Shown: piece by piece, positions 25,598-35,213 of the stretch | Numbering within the stretch: the first letter of the stretch is position 1 | Layout: each line of letters begins with the position of its first letter | NCBI GenBank assembly: GCA_036794825.1 | Contig: DAIRGA010000015.1 | Span: 57,572-121,571 of the forward strand | Source: RZYY01 sp036794825 | GTDB lineage: Bacteria > Bacteroidota > Bacteroidia > Bacteroidales > 4484-276 | DNA length: 64,000 bases | Direction of reading: 5' to 3' | Notes under the pieces: generated by a model | The model's database searches: none | The model's input: the letters and a program-made list of their open reading frames with translations, nothing else | What the model was told of the DNA's origin: nothing | Translations under genes and position numbers: made by a program

Positions 25598-26178
25598 TGC
25601 TGAAAATTGGACTCACCGGGGGAATAGGAAGCGGGAAAACGCTGGTGGCTGAGATTTTTAAAACCCTGCAGATCCCGGTTTTCAATGCTGACCAGCAGGC
25701 AAAATCATTATTGCATACCCCCTGGACTAAGGATCAATTGAGAAAAATATTTGGCGATGCAATTTTTGGGCTTGATGAAATTGACCGAAAAGCTCTTGCA
25801 AACGTGGTTTTCAGCCAGCCCGACAAACTGGCGCTACTCAACGAAGTGATTCATCCAAAGGTGCATGAGCTTTTTTACACCTTTGCCAATGAAACCGCTT
25901 CCAGCCGATTCATCATTTATGAAGCGGCAATCCTGATTGAGACAGGTTTTTATCAACAGCTTGACAACCTGATTCTGGTGACGGCTGATGAAGAACTGCG
26001 CATATCGAGGGTGATGAAGCGCGACAATGTCAGTCGTGAAATGGTTGTACAGCGAATGAAAAACCAATGGCCGGATGAAAAGAAAATTCCTGTTTCCGGA
26101 TTTGTCATCCGCAACGACGAAAATTCCCTGCTCATTCCACAGGTACTTGCAGTTTTCAACCAATTAATTAAGTCGTAG
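25597..26178 (+). CDS. coaE: Dephospho-CoA kinase
   Basis: The 193-residue enzyme opens MLKIGLTGGIGSGKTLVAEIF with the P-loop, then NADQQAK, VFSQPDKLALLNEVIHPKV, and a YEAAILIETGFYQQLD segment typical of CoaE. It phosphorylates the 3'-OH of dephospho-CoA in the last step of CoA synthesis. It overlaps the YbbR-type gene by one base and ends 9 nt from the convergent membrane-protein gene. Confidence 0.94.
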   Translation: MLKIGLTGGIGSGKTLVAEIFKTLQIPVFNADQQAKSLLHTPWTKDQLRKIFGDAIFGLDEIDRKALANVVFSQPDKLALLNEVIHPKVHELFYTFANETASSRFIIYEAAILIETGFYQQLDNLILVTADEELRISRVMKRDNVSREMVVQRMKNQWPDEKKIPVSGFVIRNDENSLLIPQVLAVFNQLIKS

Positions 26179-26187
26179 GATTACTGG

Positions 26188-26811
26188 CTAAAATGTTGCT
26201 AAAGAGCCAACTATCCAAAGGGCAACTATCACGACCCCAAGCAATCCATTAATGAGGTACTTGTTCCTAACGGATTCGTTTTCAAGTTTAACACGGATTT
26301 TCAGCGAATACACTGTTATGACGATGGCAGAGGAAAAAACTGCAGCAAGCGTGGCCTTTACCAGCAGATGCTCTATCAGTTTGTCAGCACCCCAGTGTCC
26401 GGTAACATAAGTGTTCATTATTCCGAAAATCCCAAAAGCAAGAAAAATAGTCAGTATGCAGGAAAGTGCGAGGTTTTGCAGCCGCAGATTTTTGGAAGAC
26501 ATAAAAAGCGATGCTGCCAATTCAAAGCTTATTCCCATAAAGAGCATTGCCAGCGGGGCATTCAATTGCACGCTGAACGGACAACTGTAACAATGATAAT
26601 TATTGAATTTGAAGAGGACAGCGATTAGGACAATCAGTGTGGAAACCCCCGGTCTGGGAAGCTTTAACCGTGCAAAAACAAGCATTGCCAGTGAGATGGC
26701 GTTTACTATTGAGGAGCGGTAAGGCATGGCAAAACTGCCGATTAAGGCCTCATTCAAACCTATCAGAGAACCAAAAAGCAAAATCCACATCCAATTCATT
26801 TTGAGGAACAT
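26188..26811 (-). CDS. Unknown multi-pass membrane protein
   Basis: This 207-residue protein has about six hydrophobic segments (for example WILLFGSLIGLNEALIGSF, LSCILTIFLAFGIFGIMNTYV, LINGLLGVVIVALWIVGSL). The loop NNYHCYSCPFSVQLNAP contains a CxxC pair that could bind metal or form a disulfide. I do not recognise the family. A TAATTTTG -7 box lies upstream at 26876-26883. Nothing in the neighbours points to a job. Inner-membrane location is expected. Confidence 0.6.
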   Translation of the reverse strand: MFLKMNWMWILLFGSLIGLNEALIGSFAMPYRSSIVNAISLAMLVFARLKLPRPGVSTLIVLIAVLFKFNNYHCYSCPFSVQLNAPLAMLFMGISFELAASLFMSSKNLRLQNLALSCILTIFLAFGIFGIMNTYVTGHWGADKLIEHLLVKATLAAVFSSAIVITVYSLKIRVKLENESVRNKYLINGLLGVVIVALWIVGSLATF

Positions 26812-27073
26812 AGCGATAATATTTTATGTTGAACTTGAATACTAATTCAGCGCCTGCTTTAATCCAAAACAAATTCAAAATTACAAAAATGATGCAATGA
26901 GGGATTGCTATCCGATGGGCAAATGCACCTCTTGCCACGAGTAATCATATCAAAGTATTTCTGTTGCCTGCAGATAAAATGCAGACTGGTACCATTTTTT
27001 AGAGGTATTCCGGATATTTGCAAACTAATGATTGAATTTCAAACCGTTAATTAACTCGTTTATTATTTGATTA
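26812..27073. other. Intergenic region, no gene found
   Basis: This 262-bp stretch separates the two minus-strand genes. I see a TAATTTTG -7 box at 26876-26883 for the membrane-protein gene and nothing else: no RNA gene, no terminator and no repeat. Confidence 0.6.
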
Positions 27074-28189
27074 TCAGTGTTTTCGCATCACGCAGTGAGG
27101 TAATTGGTACTCCTGTTTTTTAATCTGGCAACTGGCACAAAGTTTTGGGTCGCAGCAGGTCATGCAAACGCGTTTGTGTGAAACAAAACTCTCCAGTTGC
27201 ACATTGGTGGAGAGAAAATCCTCCTTCACGGGTTCTTCTTTAATCAGATCGGTGGTGAGGTATTTTTTGTTGGAATCGGAGAAAACGGTAACTACAACAG
27301 ACTCGCTTCCCAGTAATTCCTGTGCCTTTAGGGCTCCCAGAAAGTTGGCGCCCGACGAAATTCCCACGCCCAGACCAAGTTCAGCGGATAACTTTTGCGC
27401 CATGATAATGGCGTCTCCATCGTCAATACTGATTACACTGTCCAGTTTATTAAGTTCGCAGATGGATGGGATAAACTCATCTGAAATGCCCTGAATCCTG
27501 TGTTTCCCGACTTTATAACCGGTCGAGAGAGTAGGGGAGTTGGAGGGCTCGAGCGGGTAAATTTTGACCGAAGGATTTTGCTCCTTCAGGTACCTGCCCA
27601 CGCCCATCACCGTGCCGCCGGTGCCCACACCTGCTACAAATGCATCTGGTGTTACATGGTTGAATTTCAACTGCCACCAGATTTCGGGGCCGGTGGTGTA
27701 ATAATGCGCATCAGGATTATTTTTATTGCTGAACTGCAGCGGTAAGAAGCCATCGTTCTCTTCAGCGGCTTGGTTTGCCATTTCAATGCTTCCCAAAAAT
27801 CCCCCCTCTTCCTTGCTCACCAGCCTGATATCCGCACCCAGCGACCTTATGATGTTCTTCCGCTCATCACTCATCCAATTGGGCATAAAAATATTCACCT
27901 TATGGCCCAGTGCCCGGCCGATGGCGGCAAAAGCAATACCTGTATTTCCGCTGGTGGCCTCATAAATTCCCATCCCCGGCTTCAGGTCGCCACTGATCAT
28001 CGCCTGCGACAGGATGTAGTAAGCCATTCTGTCCTTTATACTTCCGGTCATGTTCATGCTTTCGGCTTTGGCAAAAATCCGGCGCTTCTGGTTTTTGTAA
28101 GTGAAAAATATCTCCAGCAGCGGCGTGTTTCCAATGATGCCTTTGAGCGAGGTGATAAGTCTTTTTTCAGGAGCTAATTCTACAATCAT
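27074..28189 (-). CDS. PLP-dependent cysteine-synthase-like enzyme with Cys-rich tail
   Basis: The 371-residue protein is a fold-type II PLP enzyme: the PLP Lys lies in MTGSIKDRMAYY (near residue 52), TSGNTGIAFAAIG binds the substrate carboxylate, and VGTGGTVMGVGRYL binds phosphate. It resembles O-acetylserine sulfhydrylase or cystathionine beta-synthase (both about 300 residues). After residue 330 it carries an extra tail with six closely spaced cysteines (RVCMTCCDPKLCASCQ, and one further Cys), which could bind zinc, an iron-sulfur cluster or a persulfide. The exact substrate cannot be fixed from sequence. Confidence 0.82.
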   Translation of the reverse strand: MIVELAPEKRLITSLKGIIGNTPLLEIFFTYKNQKRRIFAKAESMNMTGSIKDRMAYYILSQAMISGDLKPGMGIYEATSGNTGIAFAAIGRALGHKVNIFMPNWMSDERKNIIRSLGADIRLVSKEEGGFLGSIEMANQAAEENDGFLPLQFSNKNNPDAHYYTTGPEIWWQLKFNHVTPDAFVAGVGTGGTVMGVGRYLKEQNPSVKIYPLEPSNSPTLSTGYKVGKHRIQGISDEFIPSICELNKLDSVISIDDGDAIIMAQKLSAELGLGVGISSGANFLGALKAQELLGSESVVVTVFSDSNKKYLTTDLIKEEPVKEDFLSTNVQLESFVSHKRVCMTCCDPKLCASCQIKKQEYQLPHCVMRKH

Positions 28190-28620
28190 GCGAATTCAGT
28201 ATTTTGTAAATGAGGCAGTTGAGTTGTAAATAGTTTGAATTTCCATTAGTTAAATTCGAAATCAAAAGTACAATGATTCTTTGGCGAACATCATTTCAGA
28301 GTTAAAAAAAAGATTGAGCAACAATTGCGGAACGAAGTATTCAAATAATCTGCGGGATTACTGAGCGATTTTTGGTTTTCAGCAAAGTGATGCTTGTTCG
28401 GGAGCTTTTTAGTCATTGCCAGAAAACTACTGTTGTTGAAAATCATTGTTGACCCCAACCCAATTGGGAGCAATGATTTTCAACGATTTACTCCCATTTG
28501 GGGTGGAGTAAATGAATCGTTGAAAATCTATTTTGGGGAGTTTTCTGGCAATCACTTCTAATTAGCAAAAGCGCTGATTGTTAAAGTTTTACGGTGAATT
28601 TAAAAACCAATTCGATGGAA
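28190..28620. other. Intergenic region with nested inverted repeats
   Basis: A 431-bp gap between two minus-strand genes. A TACTTTTG -7 box for the cysteine-synthase-like gene lies at 28263-28270. The centre holds the nested inverted-repeat element described separately (28415-28552). I see no gene. Confidence 0.65.
28415..28552. repeat. Nested inverted-repeat element, MITE-like
   Basis: Outer arms ATTGCCAGAAAACT (28415-28428) and AGTTTTCTGGCAAT (28539-28552) are perfect 14-bp inverted repeats. Inside, GTTGAAAATCATTG (28435-28448) pairs with CAATGATTTTCAAC (28471-28484). The stretch 28475-28494 also pairs with 28505-28528 (with a 3-nt bulge), so the middle arm can choose between two partners. 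It may be a short non-autonomous mobile element or a structured RNA. Confidence 0.7.
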
Positions 28621-29355
28621 TTATTTTTTTCCGATAATGAAATCAATCCCACTGTTGCATGGAATCCCGCACTTTTGGAATTTGTTGTAGTGCAACGAAT
28701 CGGTTTCAAAGCTTATTTGCAGATAGCCGTAACTGCTCCCTCCGCCCCAGTTTGAGTAATGGGTTCCTGAGGGCAGAAATTTTAACCCGTAATTGTTGAA
28801 TACCTCCGTATCATTGTAGGTAAAGGTAAAGTCAAGACAAGAATCCTGGCTGCTTAAAGATACTTCAGCCAGAACTTCATTGTAATAATGATTGACCACA
28901 TACTGCCATTCGCCGTGGACCTGCTGCGGTGAGCCAATCCAATGGTGCGACGTCCCTTCAAAACTGCCTGCCCACTTTGAGAGATAGGATTTTACCTCGA
29001 GTGAAATTTCAGCCTCCCCGCTTGCGCCCTGGTTATCGTAAGCAGTGGCCTTAATAACATGAAACCCTTTGCTCTCTTCCGAAAGCAGGTTCCATTCGTA
29101 AGTCCAGGGTGATTCAAAAGCAGTGTGAACGAGCTTTCCGATGTCGGTAAATTCCACCCTGTCAATGGTTCCATCCCTATCAAATGGATCAACAATAAAA
29201 ACGAGAAGTGTGTCATTATCAATCGTCAAATTGGAATCTGGTTGCAAAAAGCTGACTGTAGGTTTTTGATTTTCCTCTTTTTTCTCACAACCAAAAGCTG
29301 TTAACAGCAATAAAACCAAGAGACCGTGAACAAGGCTGATGTTGAAAGTTTTCAT
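28621..29355 (-). CDS. Lipoprotein with Ig-like domain, unknown function
   Basis: Starting at the ATG at 29355 (244 residues, MKTFNISLVHGLLVLLLLTAFGC) gives a lipoprotein signal peptide. Residues about 33-125 look like a bacterial Ig-like domain of the kind that spans QKPTVSFLQPDSNLTI to ASGEAEISLEV. The rest (SKWAGSFEGTSHHW onward) is beta-rich with no recognised family. A TACATTTG -7 box lies 55 nt upstream, which supports this start over the longer frame from 29412. It is probably surface or periplasmic. Confidence 0.7.
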   Translation of the reverse strand: MKTFNISLVHGLLVLLLLTAFGCEKKEENQKPTVSFLQPDSNLTIDNDTLLVFIVDPFDRDGTIDRVEFTDIGKLVHTAFESPWTYEWNLLSEESKGFHVIKATAYDNQGASGEAEISLEVKSYLSKWAGSFEGTSHHWIGSPQQVHGEWQYVVNHYYNEVLAEVSLSSQDSCLDFTFTYNDTEVFNNYGLKFLPSGTHYSNWGGGSSYGYLQISFETDSLHYNKFQKCGIPCNSGIDFIIGKK

Positions 29356-29524
29356 GGCCAAAGTATTGGGTTTGCAGATGCGTGCTTTTCGTTCAGGAAC
29401 TATTTTTAGCAAATGTACTCGAAAAAGAGTACGGTTAGTCTCTACAGTAAATTACAATGACATGCACATACTTGCCTGGCCAATCAAACAATAAATTCAG
29501 CAGTCATGAGCTACCGGTAACATT

Positions 29525-30517
29525 TTACATATCGCCGAAAAGGCTGAATATCATTCGCACGTAGAAGTAGTAACTTGTAGCAAAATCGTTGTAAGGGTCG
29601 AGGTTGATGGATTTCCAGTAAAGTTGCACTCCGGGGTCAATCGAAACGGTTTCGTTGAACATAAACTTAACGCCGCCATTGAGGAAGAGCCCGTAGCCAA
29701 TACCACCTTGGTAGATATTATAGGAAGTAAGATTGGTGTTGGGAACGTAATTTTGGTTGAGATAAATGTCAACGATCGAGTATTCTTGGTTGCCGATCAT
29801 TATTTCGTTGCTAAGCACTTCGGTGCTGTTGAAATGGAAACCGGTTTCGATAAAGACGCTGGTTATCTGACCTGTGCGGTAATATTTGCTGATGCCCAGG
29901 TCGATGTTGATGCGCTCCTCTTCGCCACGAATGTAACCTTGCCTGAGAGCAGGTTCCGAAAATCCGGTGATGGAGTCAATCACAAGTTGAAATATCCCGG
30001 TAGTTTTGAGTTTTGCGTAATTCGACTGAATGAAGATGCCTGTGGTGTTATTGAAATTGTACTTGGCGTAAAACCCAGGCGAAATGGTTGAATTATACTT
30101 CAGGTTGAGCGGGTAATAAATCCACCAGGCAGTATCACCTGATTTCTGGTTATAGCTAGCTGCCCATTCGTTGCCAGCGCCGGTCCACTGAGGATGAGTA
30201 GTGTTGGGAAATTTGAGAATGTTCCGACTGTTCAGTTCCTGGTAAATGTCGTTGTACCAGTAATAATTATCAAGCACATAGGCGATGTTGTTTTCATTTT
30301 CAGGCATCCCGTTATAGAACATTGCTGAATTTTTATTCGCAAAATACATCCCCAGGTTAATCCCGAACTGCCATCCAGTGAGGTTGTACTCGCTCCAGTT
30401 TTTTTCTTCCGGCGTAAAGCGAGGCTCTCTTTGCTGCGATTGAACATTTCCTGAAATTAAAAGACTAATCGCCAGACTGAAAAAGAAAATCTGCAGGGTA
30501 AAAAGTTTTGTTTTCAA
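29525..30517 (-). CDS. Outer-membrane beta-barrel protein
   Basis: The 330-residue protein has a signal peptide (MKTKLFTLQIFFFSLAISLLISGNVQSQ) followed by alternating strands with many aromatic residues and loops rich in Asn/Tyr (for example LTGWQFGINLGMYFANKNS, YNIYQGGIGYGLFLNGGVKFMF). The last strand (TSYYFYVRMIFSLF) looks like an outer-membrane barrel. I cannot assign a transport substrate. A TATTTTTG -7 box lies upstream at 30546-30553. Confidence 0.7.
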   Translation of the reverse strand: MKTKLFTLQIFFFSLAISLLISGNVQSQQREPRFTPEEKNWSEYNLTGWQFGINLGMYFANKNSAMFYNGMPENENNIAYVLDNYYWYNDIYQELNSRNILKFPNTTHPQWTGAGNEWAASYNQKSGDTAWWIYYPLNLKYNSTISPGFYAKYNFNNTTGIFIQSNYAKLKTTGIFQLVIDSITGFSEPALRQGYIRGEEERINIDLGISKYYRTGQITSVFIETGFHFNSTEVLSNEIMIGNQEYSIVDIYLNQNYVPNTNLTSYNIYQGGIGYGLFLNGGVKFMFNETVSIDPGVQLYWKSINLDPYNDFATSYYFYVRMIFSLFGDM

Positions 30518-30545
30518 TAGGTTGCGTTTTAGATCTGAATGATGG

Positions 30546-30553
30546 CAAAAATA
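30546..30553 (-). promoter_or_regulatory. Probable promoter of the barrel gene, -7 box
   Basis: TATTTTTG on the minus strand, 29-36 nt upstream of the ATG at 30517. Confidence 0.4.
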
Positions 30554-30714
30554 GTTAAACCTCTCAATTTGCTGTTAATATGCTACGATTTAATCAAAGA
30601 TTTTGCTCAAATAGGGGGAACAGATTAATTCAAATTTGAGGTTGTAAATCCCTGTTCGAACCTTTTGAAAAAAAAACTTTAGTTTCGTGAGCTCAAAAAT
30701 TGAGTTATCCGACC

Positions 30715-31881
30715 ATGGATTTTTCCAATTTGCAAAAACGATTTCCTGAACTTTATCCTTCATCCGGTGAGGGTTTGGTTTCAGCATTTGCACCGGGTCG
30801 CGTCAACCTGATCGGCGAGCATACCGACTACAATAATGGCTATGTTCTGCCTTGCGCAATTTCGACGGGTACCTGGCTGCTTGCCCGAAAAAATGATGAT
30901 GGTCTTTTGCGGTTTGCCTCGCTCAACTTCAACGATTCTGCTGAAATCCCTATTGAAGATGTTTCCGGGAAAAGCAGGGTGAATTGGGTGAATTACCCTC
31001 TTGGTGTTATCAATCAGTTGATTGCAGAAGGGTTAAAACTCTCCGGTCTCGATCTGCTATTTTTTGGGAATATCCCAAACAGTGCTGGGCTATCGTCCTC
31101 GGCATCCATCGAAGTAGTGACAGCCACATTGCTCAACCATGTTTTCGGTCTGGGTATCAACAAAACGGAAATCGTGAAGTTGTCACAAAAAGCTGAGAAT
31201 GAATTTATTGGTGTCAATTGTGGCATCATGGATCAATTTGCGGTAACCATCAACCAGAAAAACCATGCTCTCTTCCTCAATTGCCGCACTCTCGGTTATG
31301 AGCTTGTGCCGTTGAAACTGGATGGTTACAGGATCGTAATCCTTAACACTGGTAAAACACGTCAACTTGCCGAATCCAAATACAACGAGAGGGTGGCCGA
31401 ATGTGCCAGGGCGGTGCAGTATCTGAGTACAATAAAACCCATCTCATCGCTGGGAGAGCTTACTTTCCAGGAGTTCGTCGGCTTTCGGCACATTATCCCA
31501 GACATAACCATCCGCAAACGGGCTCATCATGTGGTATCAGAAAATCAGCGGGTACTGGATGCCGTTAATGCGTTGAAAAATAATAACCTGCGACTATTTG
31601 GCAGCCTGATGAACGCTTCTCATAACTCCCTGCGTTACAACTATGAAGTGACGGGCGATGAGCTGGATACGATAGTGGAAGCAGCGCGCAACGTGGATGG
31701 AGTGCTGGGTGCGAGGATGACCGGCGCCGGATTTGGAGGTTGCGCGGTAAGTATAGTTGATGAACAAAACGTTCCTCTCTTCATCCAACAGGTAGCCGAA
31801 AGATACACAAGAAAAACCGGGCTCACCCCTGAGTTTTATGTTAGCGAAACCAATCATGGCGCTTATATTATTCAAGATTAA
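30715..31881 (+). CDS. galK: Galactokinase
   Basis: The protein (388 residues from ATG 30715, MDFSNLQKRFPELY) has the GHMP kinase signature PNSAGLSSSASIEV and the galactose-recognition motif GRVNLIGEHTDYNNGYVLP near the N-terminus, plus GAGFGGCAV near the C-terminus. It phosphorylates galactose at C1 using ATP. A TTG start at 30700 would add five residues. ppk2 begins 26 nt downstream. galM is encoded separately at 46674, so the Leloir pathway genes are scattered. Confidence 0.93.
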   Translation: MDFSNLQKRFPELYPSSGEGLVSAFAPGRVNLIGEHTDYNNGYVLPCAISTGTWLLARKNDDGLLRFASLNFNDSAEIPIEDVSGKSRVNWVNYPLGVINQLIAEGLKLSGLDLLFFGNIPNSAGLSSSASIEVVTATLLNHVFGLGINKTEIVKLSQKAENEFIGVNCGIMDQFAVTINQKNHALFLNCRTLGYELVPLKLDGYRIVILNTGKTRQLAESKYNERVAECARAVQYLSTIKPISSLGELTFQEFVGFRHIIPDITIRKRAHHVVSENQRVLDAVNALKNNNLRLFGSLMNASHNSLRYNYEVTGDELDTIVEAARNVDGVLGARMTGAGFGGCAVSIVDEQNVPLFIQQVAERYTRKTGLTPEFYVSETNHGAYIIQD

Positions 31882-31907
31882 TTCTCAAACCAGGACAAAA
31901 TACCATT

Positions 31908-32723
31908 ATGGGAAATCCAGATAAAAACAACAACGGCGATAAGCCCAAAAAACTCTCAGAAGAGTTTTACGAAAAAGAACTTGCCAAAATGCAGGTCGAG
32001 CTGGTTAAGCTTCAGGAGTGGGTCAAACTGAAGGGATTGAAGGTGGTAGTAATTTTCGAAGGGCGCGATGCTGCCGGCAAAGGCGGTACCATCAAAAGAA
32101 TCATCCAAAGCCTAAACCCCCGCATTTGCAGAGTGGCGGCGCTGGCAACTCCTACCGAGCGGGAAAAGACGCAGTGGTACTTCCAGCGTTATGTTGCTCA
32201 TCTTCCGGCTGCCGGTGAAATAGTGCTCTTCGATCGTAGCTGGTATAACCGTGCAGGCGTGGAGCGGGTGCTGGGCTTTTGTACCGAAGATGAGTACTGG
32301 GAATTCCTCCGTTCGTGCCCCCACTTCGAAGCTATGCTCATCCGGTCAGGAATTATTCTGATAAAATACTGGTTTTCAGTAAGTGTGGAAGAGCAGGAAA
32401 AGAGATTTCAGGCTCGTATTGCCGATCCGACCAAGCGTTGGAAACTTAGTCCTATGGACTTGAAATCGAGAGAGATGTGGGTAGAGTATTCCAAAGCCAA
32501 AGATGAAATGTTCTCCTATACCGATACGAAAGTTTCGCCCTGGTACGTGGTTCCTTCCGATGATAAAAAGCGTGCCCGCCTCAACTGCATCCATCATTTT
32601 TTGAGGATGGTTCCTTACGAAGATCTCACCCCCGGCCCGATGACATTACCCGATAGGCCGACAAGTAAAGGCTACGTCAGGCCGCCAATGCATGAGCAGA
32701 CCTTTGTGCCCGATGTATATTGA
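31908..32723 (+). CDS. ppk2: Polyphosphate kinase 2
   Basis: The 271-residue protein is a single-domain PPK2: Walker A FEGRDAAGKGGTIKRI (about residues 50-65), the lid and substrate region, and the Walker-B-like FDRSWYNRAGVERVLGF (about 110-126). The class I PPK2 family moves phosphate between polyphosphate and nucleoside diphosphates or monophosphates. Which nucleotide is used cannot be read from sequence. It lies 26 nt after galK, so the two may be co-transcribed. Confidence 0.92.
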   Translation: MGNPDKNNNGDKPKKLSEEFYEKELAKMQVELVKLQEWVKLKGLKVVVIFEGRDAAGKGGTIKRIIQSLNPRICRVAALATPTEREKTQWYFQRYVAHLPAAGEIVLFDRSWYNRAGVERVLGFCTEDEYWEFLRSCPHFEAMLIRSGIILIKYWFSVSVEEQEKRFQARIADPTKRWKLSPMDLKSREMWVEYSKAKDEMFSYTDTKVSPWYVVPSDDKKRARLNCIHHFLRMVPYEDLTPGPMTLPDRPTSKGYVRPPMHEQTFVPDVY

Positions 32724-32825
32724 AAGTTTTTAGTGTAATGATAATCAGATAGTTGAGGGAATTGCGCCAGGATTAGCAGAAAACTGGAGGTGCAAGTATT
32801 GAATGAATTTTCAAAAGCTGGATCA

Positions 32826-35213
32826 ATGGAATATGCGTGTGTGCATTGCGGCGCCGATTGTGGCAAAAGCCCTGTGATTTGGAACGGGAAATCGTTCTGC
32901 TGCCACGGGTGTAAGGCCGTTTATGAGATTTTGAACGAGAAGGAGTTGGGCGAGTATTACCACATACAACCCATGTCGGGGATACGCATCGAGAAACCCC
33001 AGCAACTCGAAAAATTTGCTTTTCTCGATAATCCCGAAATCGCTGGAAAGCTGCTTGATTTCAACGATGGAAATGTTTCGAGGGTTACCTTTTTCATTCC
33101 CGCCATCCACTGCGCTTCGTGCATCTGGCTGCTGGAGCATCTCAATTCGTTGCATCCGGCCATCTCTTACTCGGACGTCAACTTTCCGAAAAAAGAGGTT
33201 CATGTTACCTTTCGCAGCGACCAGCTAACAATCAGGGAGTTGGCCGAACTGCTTGCAGCCATTCATTATATTCCCGAAATCACCCTCGACCGGCTTGAAC
33301 CCCGAAAAAAATCCAAAACGAACCGTGACCTGCTGATCAAAATCGGGATTGCCTCCTTCAGCTTTCTCAACATTATGATGTACAGCTTTCCGGAATATGT
33401 GCCCGGTGGCGATCTTTTGGAGCAGGAATTCAAGCATATCTTCGGATGGCTCAGCTTTTTGCTGATTTTGCCGGTGGTGTTCTACAGCGCATCTGATTAT
33501 TACCTTTCAGCCTGGAAGGGTCTGAAGCACAGGATAATAAGCATTGACCTCCCCATAACTCTCGGGGTAGTGGCGCTTTTTCTGCAGAGTAGCTGGGAAG
33601 TTTTCAATGGCAATGGCATAGGCTATATGGATTCGCTGGCCGGGCTTATTTTTTTTCTGCTTATAGGTAAATGGTACCAGGGCAGAACCTACCAGGCGCT
33701 TTCGTTTGAGAGGGATTACAAATCCTACTTTCCGGTGGCGATAACCAGGATTGAGGAGGGCAGGCAGGAGATGGTTCCGATAAGCAGCCTGCGCAAAGGC
33801 GACCGGATCATGGTTCGGAACCAGGAGTTGATCCCAGCCGACTCAAGGATTATTAAAGGAAAAGGAAATATTGATTATTCGTTTGTAACCGGCGAAGCGC
33901 TGCCTGTTCAGCGTAAAGAGGGCGATTTTATCTATGCCGGAGGTCGTCAGGTGGGCAGCTCTTTTGAACTTATTGTGGAAAAGGAGGTTGAGCAAAGTTA
34001 CCTTACCCAGCTTTGGAACCAGAAAAGCACAAAAAGCGAGGCATCGCTGCTCCGCAACCATGTGAACCACATCAGCCATTATTTCACCATTATTGTGCTG
34101 ATAATTGCTTTCACCGCCTTTTTCTATTGGCTGAAAACCGATTTCGCTACAGCTGTGTATGTTTTTAGTTCAGTGCTGATTATTGCCTGCCCCTGCGCCC
34201 TTGCACTCACGGTTCCATTCACATTTGGCAGCACGATGCGCGCCTTTGGCCGAAGGGGTTTTTACCTTAAAAAAACCGATGTGATCGAAAATCTCCATCG
34301 CACCAACACCATCGTTTTCGATAAAACCGGCACCATCACCATCAATCGTGAAGTGGATGTGGAGTTTAATGGCAGCTCGCTTTCTGAATCCGAAAGCGGG
34401 ATGATCCGGTCGCAGGTGAGCCACTCATCACACCCACTGAGCCAGGCTATTTACAGTTTTCTCGGCCATGCCACATTGATGGAGCCGGATACTTTCGAGG
34501 AAATACCCGGAATGGGAATTACCGGCAGGGTGAACGGTCTGAGAATCAATATTGGATCACAGCTTTTTGTAAACGGACAGGCTGACGAGTATAACCTTGA
34601 GCAAAGCCGGGTTTATGTGAATATTGACGGCCAGAACCGCGGCTACTTTTCTATTGCCAATGTTTACCGCGATGGATTGAAAGAGGTGATTGCCAGTCTG
34701 AGAAGGAGCTTTGATCTGCACCTCATAACGGGGGATAACGAATCAGAAAAACAGCGACTTAAGGCCATTTTTGGTGATGAAGCCAGTCTGCATTTCAACC
34801 AAAGCCCAACCGACAAAAAGAGCTACATCCGCAATTTGAAAGAAGAGGGCAAAAAAGTGCTGATGATCGGCGATGGATTGAACGATGCAGGGGCGCTCAG
34901 CGAAAGCGAAACCGGTCTGACGGTGGCCGATGACGTCTTCAGCTTTTCACCGGCCTGCGACGCTATTATGACTTCAAAGATGTTTGGCAAACTCGACAGG
35001 TTTATCCATTTTACCAAACTTAGCTTCGGCGTGGTCAGGGCATCGTTTGTCATCTCACTCATTTACAATATTATAGGACTAAGTTTTGCAGTTACAGCCA
35101 ATTTATCCCCATTGATCGCTGCTATTCTCATGCCCGTTAGTTCGATCTCCGTTGTAGCATTCGCCACGCTTTCCATCACCTTTTTAGCCGGAAGGAATTT
35201 GCCGCAAGGTTAA
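32826..35213 (+). CDS. ccoI: Copper-exporting P-type ATPase for cbb3 assembly (CcoI)
   Basis: From the ATG at 32826 (795 residues) the protein opens with a Cys-rich metal-binding domain (CVHCGADC, CCHGC) seen in CcoI/FixI ATPases, followed by an HMA domain with HCASCIWLLE. The membrane motif ACPCALAL (CPC near residue 455), phosphorylation site DKTGT (near 499) and the hinge GDGLNDAGAL (near 681) are intact. It moves copper for maturation of the cbb3 CuB centre. A GTG start at 32790 would add 12 residues. It leads a cbb3 cluster that is interrupted by a 4.1-kb surface-protein gene. Confidence 0.92.
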   Translation: MEYACVHCGADCGKSPVIWNGKSFCCHGCKAVYEILNEKELGEYYHIQPMSGIRIEKPQQLEKFAFLDNPEIAGKLLDFNDGNVSRVTFFIPAIHCASCIWLLEHLNSLHPAISYSDVNFPKKEVHVTFRSDQLTIRELAELLAAIHYIPEITLDRLEPRKKSKTNRDLLIKIGIASFSFLNIMMYSFPEYVPGGDLLEQEFKHIFGWLSFLLILPVVFYSASDYYLSAWKGLKHRIISIDLPITLGVVALFLQSSWEVFNGNGIGYMDSLAGLIFFLLIGKWYQGRTYQALSFERDYKSYFPVAITRIEEGRQEMVPISSLRKGDRIMVRNQELIPADSRIIKGKGNIDYSFVTGEALPVQRKEGDFIYAGGRQVGSSFELIVEKEVEQSYLTQLWNQKSTKSEASLLRNHVNHISHYFTIIVLIIAFTAFFYWLKTDFATAVYVFSSVLIIACPCALALTVPFTFGSTMRAFGRRGFYLKKTDVIENLHRTNTIVFDKTGTITINREVDVEFNGSSLSESESGMIRSQVSHSSHPLSQAIYSFLGHATLMEPDTFEEIPGMGITGRVNGLRINIGSQLFVNGQADEYNLEQSRVYVNIDGQNRGYFSIANVYRDGLKEVIASLRRSFDLHLITGDNESEKQRLKAIFGDEASLHFNQSPTDKKSYIRNLKEEGKKVLMIGDGLNDAGALSESETGLTVADDVFSFSPACDAIMTSKMFGKLDRFIHFTKLSFGVVRASFVISLIYNIIGLSFAVTANLSPLIAAILMPVSSISVVAFATLSITFLAGRNLPQG

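Noticed and set aside
28291..28473. 60-residue frame on the minus strand
   Set aside because: It overlaps the nested inverted repeats and shows no protein-like features.
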